Source: Hamadaea sp013361475
Lineage (GTDB): Bacteria; Actinomycetota; Actinomycetes; Mycobacteriales; Micromonosporaceae
Direction of reading: 5' to 3'
DNA length: 64,000 nt
NCBI RefSeq assembly: GCF_040654195.1
Contig: NZ_JBFAHM010000012.1
Coordinates: 62,001 to 126,000, forward strand
Under the pieces are notes generated by a model, which saw only the letters and a list, made by a program, of their open reading frames with translations, made no database searches and was not told the DNA's origin. The position numbers were made by a program, and so were the translations under genes. The stretch's first letter is position 1. Every line of letters begins with the position of its first letter. Positions 8,253 to 19,749 of this stretch are shown here, piece by piece.

Positions 8253-9107
8253 TCACACCGGCGCGGTGACCGGATGGGCGTCCAGCTCCTCCGGCGCCGC
8301 CGAGCCGACCGGCCACCGGGCGATCAGGACGGGGCAGCTGGCCAGCCGGATCAGAGCGTGGCCCACCGAGCCGAGCAGATACCCGGCCAGACCGCTTCGG
8401 CCGCGGCTGCCCACCGCGACCATGCAGGCTTGGCGCGACAGGCCGATCAGCGCCGCGCGTGGATCAGCCTCGACGGGCACCCGACGCAGCGCCACCCCGT
8501 TCAGCAGCTGCTCGTCGGCCAGCGGGCCGCCGTACAGGGGATTCGCCGAACGATCGGAGTAGACCGAATCCCCGATGGCGGCGTGCACCGCGATCAGCGG
8601 AACCGACCGCAGCCGTGCCTCGGCGATCGCCGCCACCACGGCGGCGTTGGAGCTGGGCGTGCCGTCGACGCCGACCACCACCGGCCGGGCCGGCCGCCGG
8701 GGGAGATCCGGCAACCCGGGTACGCGGACGATCAGCATCGGCACCTGCAGTCTCGGCAGCAGATGCAGCGCCACCGAGCGGCGTACGCCAGCCAACTCAC
8801 GGCGGCTGCGATTACCCAGCACCAGCAGGCCGCCGTCCGCGGAGTAGCTCATCAACACGTCGGCGGGGGTGCCCAGCCCGAGCACCGTGGACACGGTGAC
8901 ATCCGGCTGCCGACGGCGTACGCGATCAGCCGCCGCCTGCAACAGCCCGAACCCGCTGGTGGTGCCCGGCCGGCGATCCGGGTCCAGGGCGTACACCAGG
9001 CGAAGCGGCCAGTCCCGCAGTCTTGCCTCCTCGGCCGCACGGTCGACGGCGATCAGGCTGTTGCCGGTGCTGTCGACGCCGGCTACGACGAACGTGCGCT
9101 TGCCCAT
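8253..9107 (-). CDS. Universal stress protein with two UspA domains
   Basis: A 284-residue cytosolic protein made of two tandem UspA domains (about 1-140 and 145-284). Each begins with the ATP-site strand (VAGVDSTGNSLIAV; VVGVDGTPSSNAAV). The second domain carries a good ATP-binding motif GSRGRSGLAGYLLGSVGHAL, whereas the first has GNRSRRELAG, lacking part of the glycine pattern. So perhaps only domain 2 binds ATP. Actinobacterial tandem Usp proteins are commonly under dormancy/hypoxia control, but no such operator was identified here. Monocistronic, converging on the aldolase gene. Confidence 0.92.
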   Translation of the reverse strand: MGKRTFVVAGVDSTGNSLIAVDRAAEEARLRDWPLRLVYALDPDRRPGTTSGFGLLQAAADRVRRRQPDVTVSTVLGLGTPADVLMSYSADGGLLVLGNRSRRELAGVRRSVALHLLPRLQVPMLIVRVPGLPDLPRRPARPVVVGVDGTPSSNAAVVAAIAEARLRSVPLIAVHAAIGDSVYSDRSANPLYGGPLADEQLLNGVALRRVPVEADPRAALIGLSRQACMVAVGSRGRSGLAGYLLGSVGHALIRLASCPVLIARWPVGSAAPEELDAHPVTAPV

Positions 9108-9238
9108 ACCTAGAGCCTGTTCCGAGTGGGCCTGGCCGGACAGGGGACGAAGGTCCCTGGGCGAGCTGCTGCACGACCTGTGACTACCGCGTGCGAGGCT
9201 GCTACGGCCTGGGCGCCGGCTTCTGCCATCCTCATGAC

Positions 9239-9448
9239 ATGAACCTTGCGGCCACCGACGCCGACCTGCCCCTCGCGGCCCTGGCGCCGCTTGTCCTGCT
9301 CGGGCTGGCCTTCGTCGTCTACTGCCTGTACGACCTCGCCCGCAACGAGGTGCGCTACCTGCCCAAGTGGGCCTGGGCGGCGATCTGCGTGATCTCGATT
9401 CCGATCGGCGGCATCGTCTACCTGCTCGTAGGGCGCAGCCCCCGATGA
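9239..9448 (+). CDS. Small PLDc_N-type membrane protein coupled to an ABC transporter
   Basis: A 69-residue protein with two predicted membrane helices (ALAPLVLLGLAFVVYCLYDL and WAAICVISIPIGGIVYLL) separated by a basic loop with the LPKWAW motif and ending VGRSPR. This is the pattern of the phospholipase D nuclease N-terminal (PLDc_N) small membrane proteins, which lack any nuclease domain. Its stop overlaps the start of the ABC ATPase gene (ATGA), so the three genes form one translationally coupled operon. It may be an accessory or signalling subunit of the transporter. Confidence 0.8.
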   Translation: MNLAATDADLPLAALAPLVLLGLAFVVYCLYDLARNEVRYLPKWAWAAICVISIPIGGIVYLLVGRSPR

Positions 9449-10335
9449 TCCTGGAGACGTCCGGCCTGACTAAGCGCTACGGTACGCACGCCGCGCTCGA
9501 CGGCGTCGACCTCCGGGTCCCGGCCGGATCGGTGTATGGGCTCGTCGGCCCGAATGGGGCAGGCAAGACGACGCTGCTGGGCATCCTCGCCGGACTGCGA
9601 CGGCCCACCAGCGGCGACATTCGCGTAACCGCCGATCGCCGCCGGATCGCGATTCTGCCCGACACACCGCAGTTCGATCCGTGGCTGACCGGCCGCGAGG
9701 TCGTGTCGCTGGCGGCGCATCTGGTCGCCGCCCCGACACCGCAGTCGGCTGTCGCCGCCAGGGTCGACGCCGTGCTGGCCGACAGTGGCCTCGCCGAGGT
9801 CGCGGACCGCCGAGTCGGCGGTTACTCGCGGGGCATGCTGCAGCGGCTCGGGCTGGCCGCGACCGTGGTGGGCGACCCGGAACTGCTGCTGCTGGACGAA
9901 CCGGCGTCAGCCCTCGACCCGGTCGGCCGGCGGGAGGTGCTCAACCTGATCTCCCGCCTCCGGGGCCACGCGACCGTGATCTTCTCCAGCCACATCCTGG
10001 CCGACGTCCAGGAGGTCTGCGACCGCATCGGCGTCCTGCGGGATGGGCGGCTGCTGTTCCAGGGCACCATCGAGGACCTGCTGGTGGGGAGGGCCACTCC
10101 GGCGTATGTGGTTCGGTTGCGCGGCGGCGCACAGGAGGCCGAGGCGGGGCTACGCGAGCAGCCGTGGGTGACCGAGGTGCGCTCGGAGCCCGGGGAGCTG
10201 CTCGTCGGCGTACGCACGGTGGCGGAGGCCGAGCGCAACCTCGCTGGTGTGCTCGCCGCCGCGGGAGCGCGCGTGATCAGTCTCGGTCCGCGCGAAGCCG
10301 ATCTCGAAGACGTCTTCCTGGAGCTGATCTCGTGA
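9445..10335 (+). CDS. ABC transporter ATP-binding protein
   Basis: A 296-residue ATPase: Walker A GPNGAGKTT (about 35-43), signature GYSRGMLQRL (about 131-140), Walker B LLLLDEP, D-loop SALD, and H-loop His in IFSSHIL. The C-terminal domain (EADLEDVFLEL) is that of CcmA/YhaQ-like exporters. Start ATG overlaps the preceding stop and its own stop overlaps the GTG of the permease (GTGA). Probable export function; substrate unknown. Confidence 0.94.
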   Translation: MILETSGLTKRYGTHAALDGVDLRVPAGSVYGLVGPNGAGKTTLLGILAGLRRPTSGDIRVTADRRRIAILPDTPQFDPWLTGREVVSLAAHLVAAPTPQSAVAARVDAVLADSGLAEVADRRVGGYSRGMLQRLGLAATVVGDPELLLLDEPASALDPVGRREVLNLISRLRGHATVIFSSHILADVQEVCDRIGVLRDGRLLFQGTIEDLLVGRATPAYVVRLRGGAQEAEAGLREQPWVTEVRSEPGELLVGVRTVAEAERNLAGVLAAAGARVISLGPREADLEDVFLELIS

Positions 10336-11081
10336 CACTGTGGCGGCTGGAGTGGCTGCGGCTGGTGCGGACCCGCCGCCTGCTCACGATTCTCGCCGTG
10401 TACGCCTTCTTCGGTCTCACCGGGCCACTGACCGCCCGCTACCTCGGGGAGATTCTCCGTGCGGTCGGCACCGACGGCGTCGAGGTGACGTTTCCGAAGC
10501 CGACCCCGGCTGACGGCATTGCACAGTTCGTCGGCAACGCCTCGCAGATCGGGCTGCTCGTCGTCACCTTGGTCGCCGCGTCAGCCCTGGCCTTCGATGC
10601 ACGGCGCGAGATGGCCGTCTTTCTGCGTACGCGGCTGGGCGGGGTGCGGCCGGTGGTGCTGTCGGCGTATGCGGTGAACGCGGCTGCCGCCGTGGCTGGA
10701 TTTGTCGTCGGCGCGGCTTGTGCCTGGTACGAGACCGCCGTGTTGTTGGGCGCGCCGTCGACGGCGGCCATGCTGGCCGGCATCGGATACGGCTCGGTCT
10801 TCCCGGCGTTCGCTGTGGCGTTGGTGGCGTTCGTCGCGGCGCTCGTCCGCGGCGTGCTGGCGACGGCGGGCGTCGCCTTGGTGATTTTGCTGCTCGTCGG
10901 GATCATCGGGAGCCTGACGGGTGGCGGCCGCTGGCTGCCGACCGGGCTGCTCAGCGCCTTGGGTGACGTCGTCGCGGGCGCAGCGGCGGCCGACTACCTG
11001 CCGGCGCTGGTGATCACCGTGGTCGCGACCGTGCTGGCCCTCGGCGGGGCAGTAGTACTGGGCGATCGCCGCGAGCTCTGA
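10332..11081 (+). CDS. ABC transporter permease
   Basis: A 249-residue polytopic protein starting at GTG 10332, coupled to the ATPase stop by GTGA. It has an N-terminal amphipathic LWRLEWLRLVRTRRLL segment typical of ABC-2 permeases and about six hydrophobic helices, the last being LVITVVATVLALGGAVVLG. A large extracytoplasmic segment lies between helices 1 and 2 (KPTPADGIAQFVGNAS). Partner of the preceding ATPase. Confidence 0.9.
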   Translation: MTLWRLEWLRLVRTRRLLTILAVYAFFGLTGPLTARYLGEILRAVGTDGVEVTFPKPTPADGIAQFVGNASQIGLLVVTLVAASALAFDARREMAVFLRTRLGGVRPVVLSAYAVNAAAAVAGFVVGAACAWYETAVLLGAPSTAAMLAGIGYGSVFPAFAVALVAFVAALVRGVLATAGVALVILLLVGIIGSLTGGGRWLPTGLLSALGDVVAGAAAADYLPALVITVVATVLALGGAVVLGDRREL

Positions 11082-11334
11082 TCCGCGTCACCGCTGATCG
11101 CAGGAGCGGCCCGCCGGAGAACGGCCGCGCAAGGTCGGCGATGAACCGGTACGCCGGGGGCCGGTCATCTGCGGAGCCGAACCAAGCCGAGCGCGGCTCC
11201 GTGGCCGTCGCTGGATCGCGGACCGTGCAGGCTGAGGCCGGCCCACGGCCGAGGCCGGTGCCCGACGGGAGCAGCGGCGCGCGACCCACCGCGGACCTGG
11301 GAAATGAAGTGCCCGGGGATTGAGTTACAGTACG

Positions 11335-11571
11335 GGCGCGAGGCGTTGATGGGGACGAGTAGCTCCGGACGCAGCCAATAGAGACTCGGGGACGGTGGAA
11401 GCCCGGGGGCGTGCCCGTTGTGAAGATCACCCCGGAGCCGTCGGAGGAAAGGCCCGCGGGCCGAGTAAAGCCGACCGCACGAATGAGCGGGCCGTGTCTG
11501 CGGCCAAGGAGGGTGGTACCGCGGGGTTCGCCTCGTCCCTCCGGGAACGTGTGAACGAGACCGGAGGAAAG
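11335..11571 (+). promoter_or_regulatory. T-box riboswitch (ileS leader, translational type)
   Basis: The leader carries the T-box core AAGGAGGGTGGTACCGCGG (11506-11524). TGGT (11514-11517) lies in the bulge that would pair with the ACCA end of uncharged tRNA, and a likely isoleucine specifier ATC (11426-11428) sits in the GAAGATCACCCCGGAGC segment of stem I. The switch can be read directly: CCCTCC (11537-11542) can pair either with GGAGGG of the T-box (11508-11513; antisequestrator) or with CCGGAGG, the Shine-Dalgarno of ileS (11561-11567; sequestrator). There is no U-tract terminator. This matches the known actinobacterial ileS T-boxes, which control translation: uncharged tRNA-Ile frees the ribosome site. 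Confidence 0.93.
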
Positions 11572-14721
<3,150 letters not shown>

Positions 14722-14731
14722 CGCCGCCGAA

Positions 14732-15304
14732 TCAGCTGCTCGGGTCGCGCCGCTGTCCGGATGCGCCGTAGCCGAAGGTGACGATCCGCTCGGCCGCGAA
14801 CACGTATTGCTCCGGATGCGCGGCCGGCTTCGTGCCCAGCCCGTCGACGTACCTGTTGAACATGCAGAATGCGGCCGCGATGAGCACGGTGTCGTGGATC
14901 TCCACATCCGTGGCCCCGGCTTCCCGGGCGGAATCGATGTGCTCGGCCGTGACATGACGCCCGCCCTGCTGCACGGCCGCGGCGACACCGAGGAGCGCCC
15001 GCAGTTTGGCCGAGATCGGAGCGCTCGCCGCGTCCCGGCGAACCATCTGCACCAGCGACGATCCCTCCGGTAGCTGGGCCGCCGCAAAGGCGGAGTGCGA
15101 GTCGCAACAGAACTCGCATGAATTGAGACCGGAGACGTACGCGGCGATCAGTTCGCGTTCGCCGGGACTCAACGTCGGATGCGGTTGGCGCAGCAGCACC
15201 TCGGCGAGTTCGTTGAGCGGTTTGGCGGTCTCGGGCCGAAACCTCATCGGGCCGTTGATACCGGGAAACTGGTCCTCGTCGACGCCCAGGTCGATGTACG
15301 CCAT
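14732..15304 (-). CDS. AhpD-like peroxidase-related protein (carboxymuconolactone decarboxylase family)
   Basis: A 190-residue all-helical protein of the AhpD/CMD fold. The active-site segment is NSCEFCCDSHS, the ExxCxxxHxx(x) pattern with the redox Cys pair CEFC, about one third into the chain. Upstream FRPETAKPLNELAEVLLR is shared with 'uncharacterized peroxidase-related' proteins. I chose ATG 15304 because homologous proteins usually begin at MAYIDLG. A GTG at 15328 has a better-placed GGGAG and would add eight residues. Likely role: thiol-dependent peroxide detoxification. Converges on ileS with a 10-base gap. Confidence 0.85.
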   Translation of the reverse strand: MAYIDLGVDEDQFPGINGPMRFRPETAKPLNELAEVLLRQPHPTLSPGERELIAAYVSGLNSCEFCCDSHSAFAAAQLPEGSSLVQMVRRDAASAPISAKLRALLGVAAAVQQGGRHVTAEHIDSAREAGATDVEIHDTVLIAAAFCMFNRYVDGLGTKPAAHPEQYVFAAERIVTFGYGASGQRRDPSS

Positions 15305-15348
15305 GCGGTCGATTGTCGCCTCACGCACGGTCTCCCAACATCGCTATA

Positions 15349-15360
15349 TCGACATGTCGA
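15349..15360. promoter_or_regulatory. 12-bp perfect palindrome upstream of the AhpD-like gene
   Basis: TCGACATGTCGA is a perfect inverted repeat in the promoter region shared by the AhpD-like gene and the divergent membrane protein gene. It could be a repressor or redox-sensor operator; a chance occurrence in GC-rich DNA is possible. Confidence 0.25.
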
Positions 15361-15456
15361 CACTGTGGTTGCGCATGATGAATAACGTTACGCCCACGCA
15401 TGTGGAAGCGATGCGGCTGCGGCGCAGCCTCGCGCGGAGACGGAAGGAGTTGGGCT

Positions 15457-16143
15457 GTGCCTCGGGCGACAGCGATGGATGCGGCCGAGTGGGCCACGAT
15501 CTGTGATCCGTTGGCAAAGTTCGAGCCCGACGAGCTGAACCGGGTGGTACGCGAGTCTGCGTCGATCGAGTTGGCGCGGTGCGAGCGGCACGAGCGCCGG
15601 TCGTGGTTCGGCAAGTTCCTGGTCGCGGCGTCATACGTGGTGATGATCTGCGGCCTGATCGTGTCCGGCATCGCACTTCTGATGGTTCTCCGGGTGAGGC
15701 CTGAGGAATTCGAGGCAGGCTTGCAGATCTTCTGCGCCGCTGGCTTCCTCACGGGCTGCCTGACGGTTCTGCACTGGTGGATCGACTGGCTGACCACGCC
15801 CTACCGCCAATGGAGCAGGACGATCCTCGGGATCGCCGCCATGGAAGGGGCGTGCGCTGCCGGCTCGCTAGCTGCCCTGTACATGAGGCTCCCGGAGCTG
15901 TCCGACCACTGGCTGCTGGTGATTCCCATCTGGCTGCTTCTGCTGCTCGCCATAGCGTCTGTTCCCCTGGTCTTTCGCTTCACCTACTACGAGAAGCCAC
16001 CAGCGGTGGACCTTGAGTCCTTGACGCCGAAGCAGGTCGAATACCTCATTGCGTACCGTCGTAGAGCCCTGAAGGTCCTCAGGGGCCGGAGCATCGTCAG
16101 CTACCCCCTGTTCGACGAGCTGGACCAAAGCCCTTTGACCTAA
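15457..16143 (+). CDS. Hypothetical four-helix membrane protein
   Basis: A 228-residue protein from GTG 15457 with AAGGAG seven bases upstream. The N-terminal ~55 residues are cytosolic and charged (FEPDELNRVVRESAS, CERHERRSWFGK). Four hydrophobic helices follow (FLVAASYVVMICGLIV; LQIFCAAGFLTGCLTVLHWW; ILGIAAMEGACAAGSLAAL; WLLVIPIWLLLLLAIASVPLVF). A C-terminal cytosolic tail of about 50 residues carries SLTPKQVEYLIAYRRRAL. No family recognised. The gene stands alone between the divergent AhpD-like gene and the phospholipase-like gene. Confidence 0.7.
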   Translation: MPRATAMDAAEWATICDPLAKFEPDELNRVVRESASIELARCERHERRSWFGKFLVAASYVVMICGLIVSGIALLMVLRVRPEEFEAGLQIFCAAGFLTGCLTVLHWWIDWLTTPYRQWSRTILGIAAMEGACAAGSLAALYMRLPELSDHWLLVIPIWLLLLLAIASVPLVFRFTYYEKPPAVDLESLTPKQVEYLIAYRRRALKVLRGRSIVSYPLFDELDQSPLT

Positions 16144-16470
16144 CTGGAGGAGCGGGCCTTCGGAGCCGCGATTCGTTGGCGGCTGCGGCCCACTCGCTCC
16201 GGCAGGTCTATGAACCCGACTCCGTCATCGGACCCATGCCTCCGGCGCGACCACCGCTTCTTGCCGATCAAAGCCAAGCGGCCCTGGTCGCCGATCGGCC
16301 GCTCTTCCTAAAGAGTGACCAAATGGATACGCAGGATGAATGCGGATAAGCTCGGCATTCACCAGATATGCGGAGATTGCCAGCAACCAGCCATCGCCGA
16401 ACTGACGTGCAGCATCGACAGCAGTGGAGTTCGATCGGGTCAAATCAAGGGCCGTAGCGGAGGAACCGTC
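16144..16470. other. Non-coding gap upstream of the phospholipase-like gene
   Basis: No convincing gene is visible in these 327 bases. A stem AGCGGCC / GGCCGCT (16277-16283 with 16297-16303, 13-base loop) could terminate the membrane protein transcript. The rest presumably holds the promoter of the next gene. An in-frame extension of that gene to 16315 lacks a ribosome site. Confidence 0.4.
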
Positions 16471-17958
16471 ATGGAAAGCGCTGAACACGCCTGGATCGGC
16501 GATCAACTGACGCTGTCGTTCGAAGACGGCAAGCGCAAGGCCGCTGAGTTCGGCTTGCACATCAGGCTGGGCGGATCGTTCGAGTACGGTCCGACCATCA
16601 CCTACGGCCAGGGCATCGCGCTGGGCGGTGACTTCTACGGTGTGGTGGATCAGCCGATCAGCACCGCCGAGGATCCGGACGGCGTGTTCCGCCGGGGTTG
16701 GTTTCAGCTGGCGACGCCGTACATCCCACACGAGCGCAGCCGCATCCTCGGCATCATGGAGGTGGAGATCAAGCTGGTGATGGCGGCGTACAACGCCGGT
16801 AAGGATCCGTCGAAGGTCTACGAGGAGATCGGCGACCGGTACTCGATCGATTGGGCGTTCGAGACCGTGTTCCGTTATCCGCGGCTGTCCCTCAAGAACT
16901 TCGACCACTTCGGCGCGAACGCGGTCAAGGCTTACTCGGTCGGGCATGGCATCGCGCTGGACGAGGCGAGGCTGGCTGCGAACGAGCCCAAGGGTTCGGT
17001 CCTGCGACAGACTCGGCTGGAGCGGGCGTATGCGATGAACGCGTTCGCCGACCACTTCCTGACCGACCTGTTCTCCACCGGCCACCTTCGCGTGCCGCGC
17101 GTAGAGCTTTACGACACCATCAACGACAAGATCGTCGCCGGCAACCTGGCCCGTACGATGCACAACGAGGACTCGAAGTACGGCCTTGTGGTCCGAAATA
17201 AGAAGGGCGAGGAGTGGTTCGCCTACGGTGACAAACGGCTGCTGGACAAGGTGAGCGCGGACAACCGGCAGCATGTCACCGCAGCCGCGCAAACGTCGGC
17301 CGACGAGGTGTGGACCGCTTTCAACGGTGCTCCGGTCTCGGAATACGGGGCACTCAAGCAGATCCCCGATTTCGACTATCTGATCGGCAATCCCGGCCAG
17401 AACTTCCGCGCACTCTTCAAGCTGAACGATCCGAGCAGCAAGCTGCCGCTGCTCCGCAAGGAGTTGCACGACCGCAATTGCCAGAACTACATCGGCAATT
17501 GGAATCCCAGGCAAACGCTGAGCGAGCTCGCCAAGGGTGCTCCCACGGTCTACCAGCCAGTGCGCTGCCTCGACTTCGAGTCCGGCAAGTTCCTCGGCTG
17601 GATGAGCGTCTCCAGCGCGGTTGATCCCTACTTGGCCATCGTTCCCAACGAGGCCGCCGCGCACCCCTGTGTGTGGTACTTCCACGGTGACGATTTGTAC
17701 TTGCAGAAGGACACTTCGGGCGGCGATCGTTACCTTGGTCTTTCCGGCGGAGGCCGCGCGGGCTGGGGCCTATGGACCGGCCAAAGCAATCCGGTCATCA
17801 TCAACAAGGACATGACGATCTCCTTGGCGGCAGACCCGAAACGTCTGCTCTGCGTCGACCGTCTGATCAACGGCAACTGGGGCGGCGCGTGGACAGACGG
17901 AACGCCGAACCGGTTCGTGATTCAGATCGACCTGCCGCTGCCGGTACGAATTCCCTGA
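16471..17958 (+). CDS. Zinc-dependent phospholipase C-like protein with C-terminal beta-rich domain
   Basis: A 495-residue protein from ATG 16471, chosen for the GGAGGA six bases upstream. Residues ~1-300 resemble bacterial proteins annotated as phospholipase: TYGQGIALGGDFYG, FADHFLTDLFSTGHLRVPR (about 192-210) and HNEDSKYGLVVRN (from about 231). These His/Asp-rich helices match the zinc-ligand pattern of the phospholipase C/P1 nuclease fold (HFxxDxFxxGH). The last ~110 residues (PYLAIVPNE, YFHGDDLYLQ, RYLGLSGGGRAGWGLW, LLCVDRLINGNW) look like a beta-trefoil or lectin-like module. No signal peptide is visible, odd for a phospholipase, so it may act inside the cell or leave by another route. 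Activity is inferred only. Confidence 0.7.
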   Translation: MESAEHAWIGDQLTLSFEDGKRKAAEFGLHIRLGGSFEYGPTITYGQGIALGGDFYGVVDQPISTAEDPDGVFRRGWFQLATPYIPHERSRILGIMEVEIKLVMAAYNAGKDPSKVYEEIGDRYSIDWAFETVFRYPRLSLKNFDHFGANAVKAYSVGHGIALDEARLAANEPKGSVLRQTRLERAYAMNAFADHFLTDLFSTGHLRVPRVELYDTINDKIVAGNLARTMHNEDSKYGLVVRNKKGEEWFAYGDKRLLDKVSADNRQHVTAAAQTSADEVWTAFNGAPVSEYGALKQIPDFDYLIGNPGQNFRALFKLNDPSSKLPLLRKELHDRNCQNYIGNWNPRQTLSELAKGAPTVYQPVRCLDFESGKFLGWMSVSSAVDPYLAIVPNEAAAHPCVWYFHGDDLYLQKDTSGGDRYLGLSGGGRAGWGLWTGQSNPVIINKDMTISLAADPKRLLCVDRLINGNWGGAWTDGTPNRFVIQIDLPLPVRIP

Positions 17959-18081
17959 TCGCCGGCGGGAGCGGGTGGACATGCGCCGCCCGTCCAGCCT
18001 CTCGGCGGGCCTCATGGGGTGATCTTGACGAGCTGGAAGCTGGAGCCCCTTGCTCGCCAAGATCAACGCCATAGACCCAGG

Positions 18082-19749
18082 CTAGCCGCGTAGCTTCCGG
18101 ACCACTGCCCGAGCGAACTGCTTCGGCTGCCGGATCTTCGCGGCGTACCGGACGAGTTTGAACATACGGTGATTGCGGATCGCCTCGATGCGCCGCATGT
18201 TCGCGCGCATTTCGCGGATACGCTTTTCGCGTACCTTGAGCTGCTTGTCGCGGTAGCCGAGGGTGCGCTCCAGGCCGAAGACGTGCCCGCGTAGTTCGAA
18301 CAGTTCGTGCCGGGCGGCTGCTGCCTCTTCCAGCGCTGAGCGTACGTCAATAGTGGATTCCGTCAGGGGAACGTCGGTGCCGGCCGCGACCAGGCCGGCG
18401 ATCTCCCGGCCGCGTTCCACGGTGGAGGGGTCGGCGGCGTCGCCGGACATCTGCAGCAGTGTCGCCACGAGGTCGTCGCCCGCCATCCACGGTGGCCAGG
18501 GGTGCCGGCGGTGGGCGCTGACGAGCCGGTCGCGCCAGCGGTGCCAGGCGGCGGCGAGCAGCTCGTCGGCTGAAGCCGGTTCGGTGGTCGCCCAGCCGTA
18601 GAAGCCGGGGGTGAACGCCGTTCCGTCGTAGACGAGGTCGTCGAGGCAGATCGCCTCCGCTGTGGACCGCGATCGCGCCCAGGCGCCGAGTTCGGCGGCG
18701 AAGGCGCGTACGCCGGGGACGTCGCCCGCGGCGGCCAGCCGGAACAGCACGTCCTCCGCCGTCGGGGCGTCCGGCAGCGTTGTGGCAGCCGACTGCGACC
18801 GGAGTCCGTCGGGAACGTCGGAAGCGACCCCCGAGACGTCGATTTGCCAGGCACCCGACGACTGTCGGTCGACGGTGAGCGTCAGGCCCGCCACACCTTC
18901 GGCGTACGCGGCACGCGTCGCCCCGCCCCGAAGCAGCAGCCAGCCGTCGGCGACGGCGCCGAGCTGACCGGCGCGGGCGGCCGCCTCACCACTCTCCCCG
19001 ATCGGGGCGAGCAGCGGCAGCGATGCCCCGGCCGCCTGCAGCCCGCGTACGCCCATCCGGCAGAGCAGGCTGCCGGGGCGGGCTTCGGTGGCTGCGTCGA
19101 TCTCGATGAGGGTGTGTGCGGCGAAGTTGGCGTACACGCGGGCACCGGTGATCCCGGCGCGTTCGGCGGCCTGGGCGAACGCGGCGGCGGAGGCGGGCCG
19201 TTGGGGATCATCCCGCAGTGGCCACCATTCGTTGTCGCCGTGCCGTTCGTCGAGCCCGCGCCGGTCCAGCAGACTGGTCAGGGCGAACCCGTTCGCCAAC
19301 CCCAACACGAGGACAGCGTCCACAGTGGCGTGCTTGAGCAGCTGGGCGAGGCGTTCCGGCCAGCTCAGATCCGGGCTGTCCGCACCGAGGACCCGGTCAA
19401 GCCCGTCCACCGCGACGATCGCGTCATAGGGCTCCGGCGAATCGCTCGCGAGGCCGTCCAGTGCCCCGGCGACGACGTCCAGGCGGCCGCCGGAGGAATC
19501 GGCGAGTTCGGTGGCGTCGCTGACCGAGCGCAGCAGCACGGTGACGTGTTCACTGCGCTCGGCGACCAGGTCCAGGACGTCGCGGCCGTGTGGACCGACG
19601 ACCAGCGTACGCCGCGCCCGGGGCAGCAGATCCGCCAGCAACCGGCACACCACCGGCCCACCCGCCGCCGGCATCCCCGGCTGATTCTGATCACTCCACG
19701 GCTGCATCTCACCCCGGACGACCCGCACGGTGCTCTCGATGTCAGTCAC
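18082..19749 (-). CDS. Methyltransferase-like protein of a surface glycopolymer operon
   Basis: A 555-residue protein starting at GTG 19749 with GGAGGGAAC directly upstream. Residues ~40-210 look like a Rossmann SAM-binding domain: TLVVGPHGRDVLDLV as motif I, YDAIVAVDGLDRVL as motif II/IV. The motif-I glycine pattern is weak, so catalysis is uncertain. A mid-domain of unknown type follows, then a C-terminal heptad-rich coiled coil (about 470-530; ELRGHVFGLERTLGYRDKQL) and a very basic tail. The start overlaps the upstream GT-B-like gene by 8 bases. Operon context (large GT2, GT-B-like) suggests modification or assembly of a cell-wall glycopolymer. Confidence 0.7.
   Translation of the reverse strand: MTDIESTVRVVRGEMQPWSDQNQPGMPAAGGPVVCRLLADLLPRARRTLVVGPHGRDVLDLVAERSEHVTVLLRSVSDATELADSSGGRLDVVAGALDGLASDSPEPYDAIVAVDGLDRVLGADSPDLSWPERLAQLLKHATVDAVLVLGLANGFALTSLLDRRGLDERHGDNEWWPLRDDPQRPASAAAFAQAAERAGITGARVYANFAAHTLIEIDAATEARPGSLLCRMGVRGLQAAGASLPLLAPIGESGEAAARAGQLGAVADGWLLLRGGATRAAYAEGVAGLTLTVDRQSSGAWQIDVSGVASDVPDGLRSQSAATTLPDAPTAEDVLFRLAAAGDVPGVRAFAAELGAWARSRSTAEAICLDDLVYDGTAFTPGFYGWATTEPASADELLAAAWHRWRDRLVSAHRRHPWPPWMAGDDLVATLLQMSGDAADPSTVERGREIAGLVAAGTDVPLTESTIDVRSALEEAAAARHELFELRGHVFGLERTLGYRDKQLKVREKRIREMRANMRRIEAIRNHRMFKLVRYAAKIRQPKQFARAVVRKLRG

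Noticed and set aside
11335..11571. Possible tRNA-like structures upstream of ileS
   Set aside because: The stems belong to a T-box leader; there is no cloverleaf with a TTC-arm and acceptor stem.
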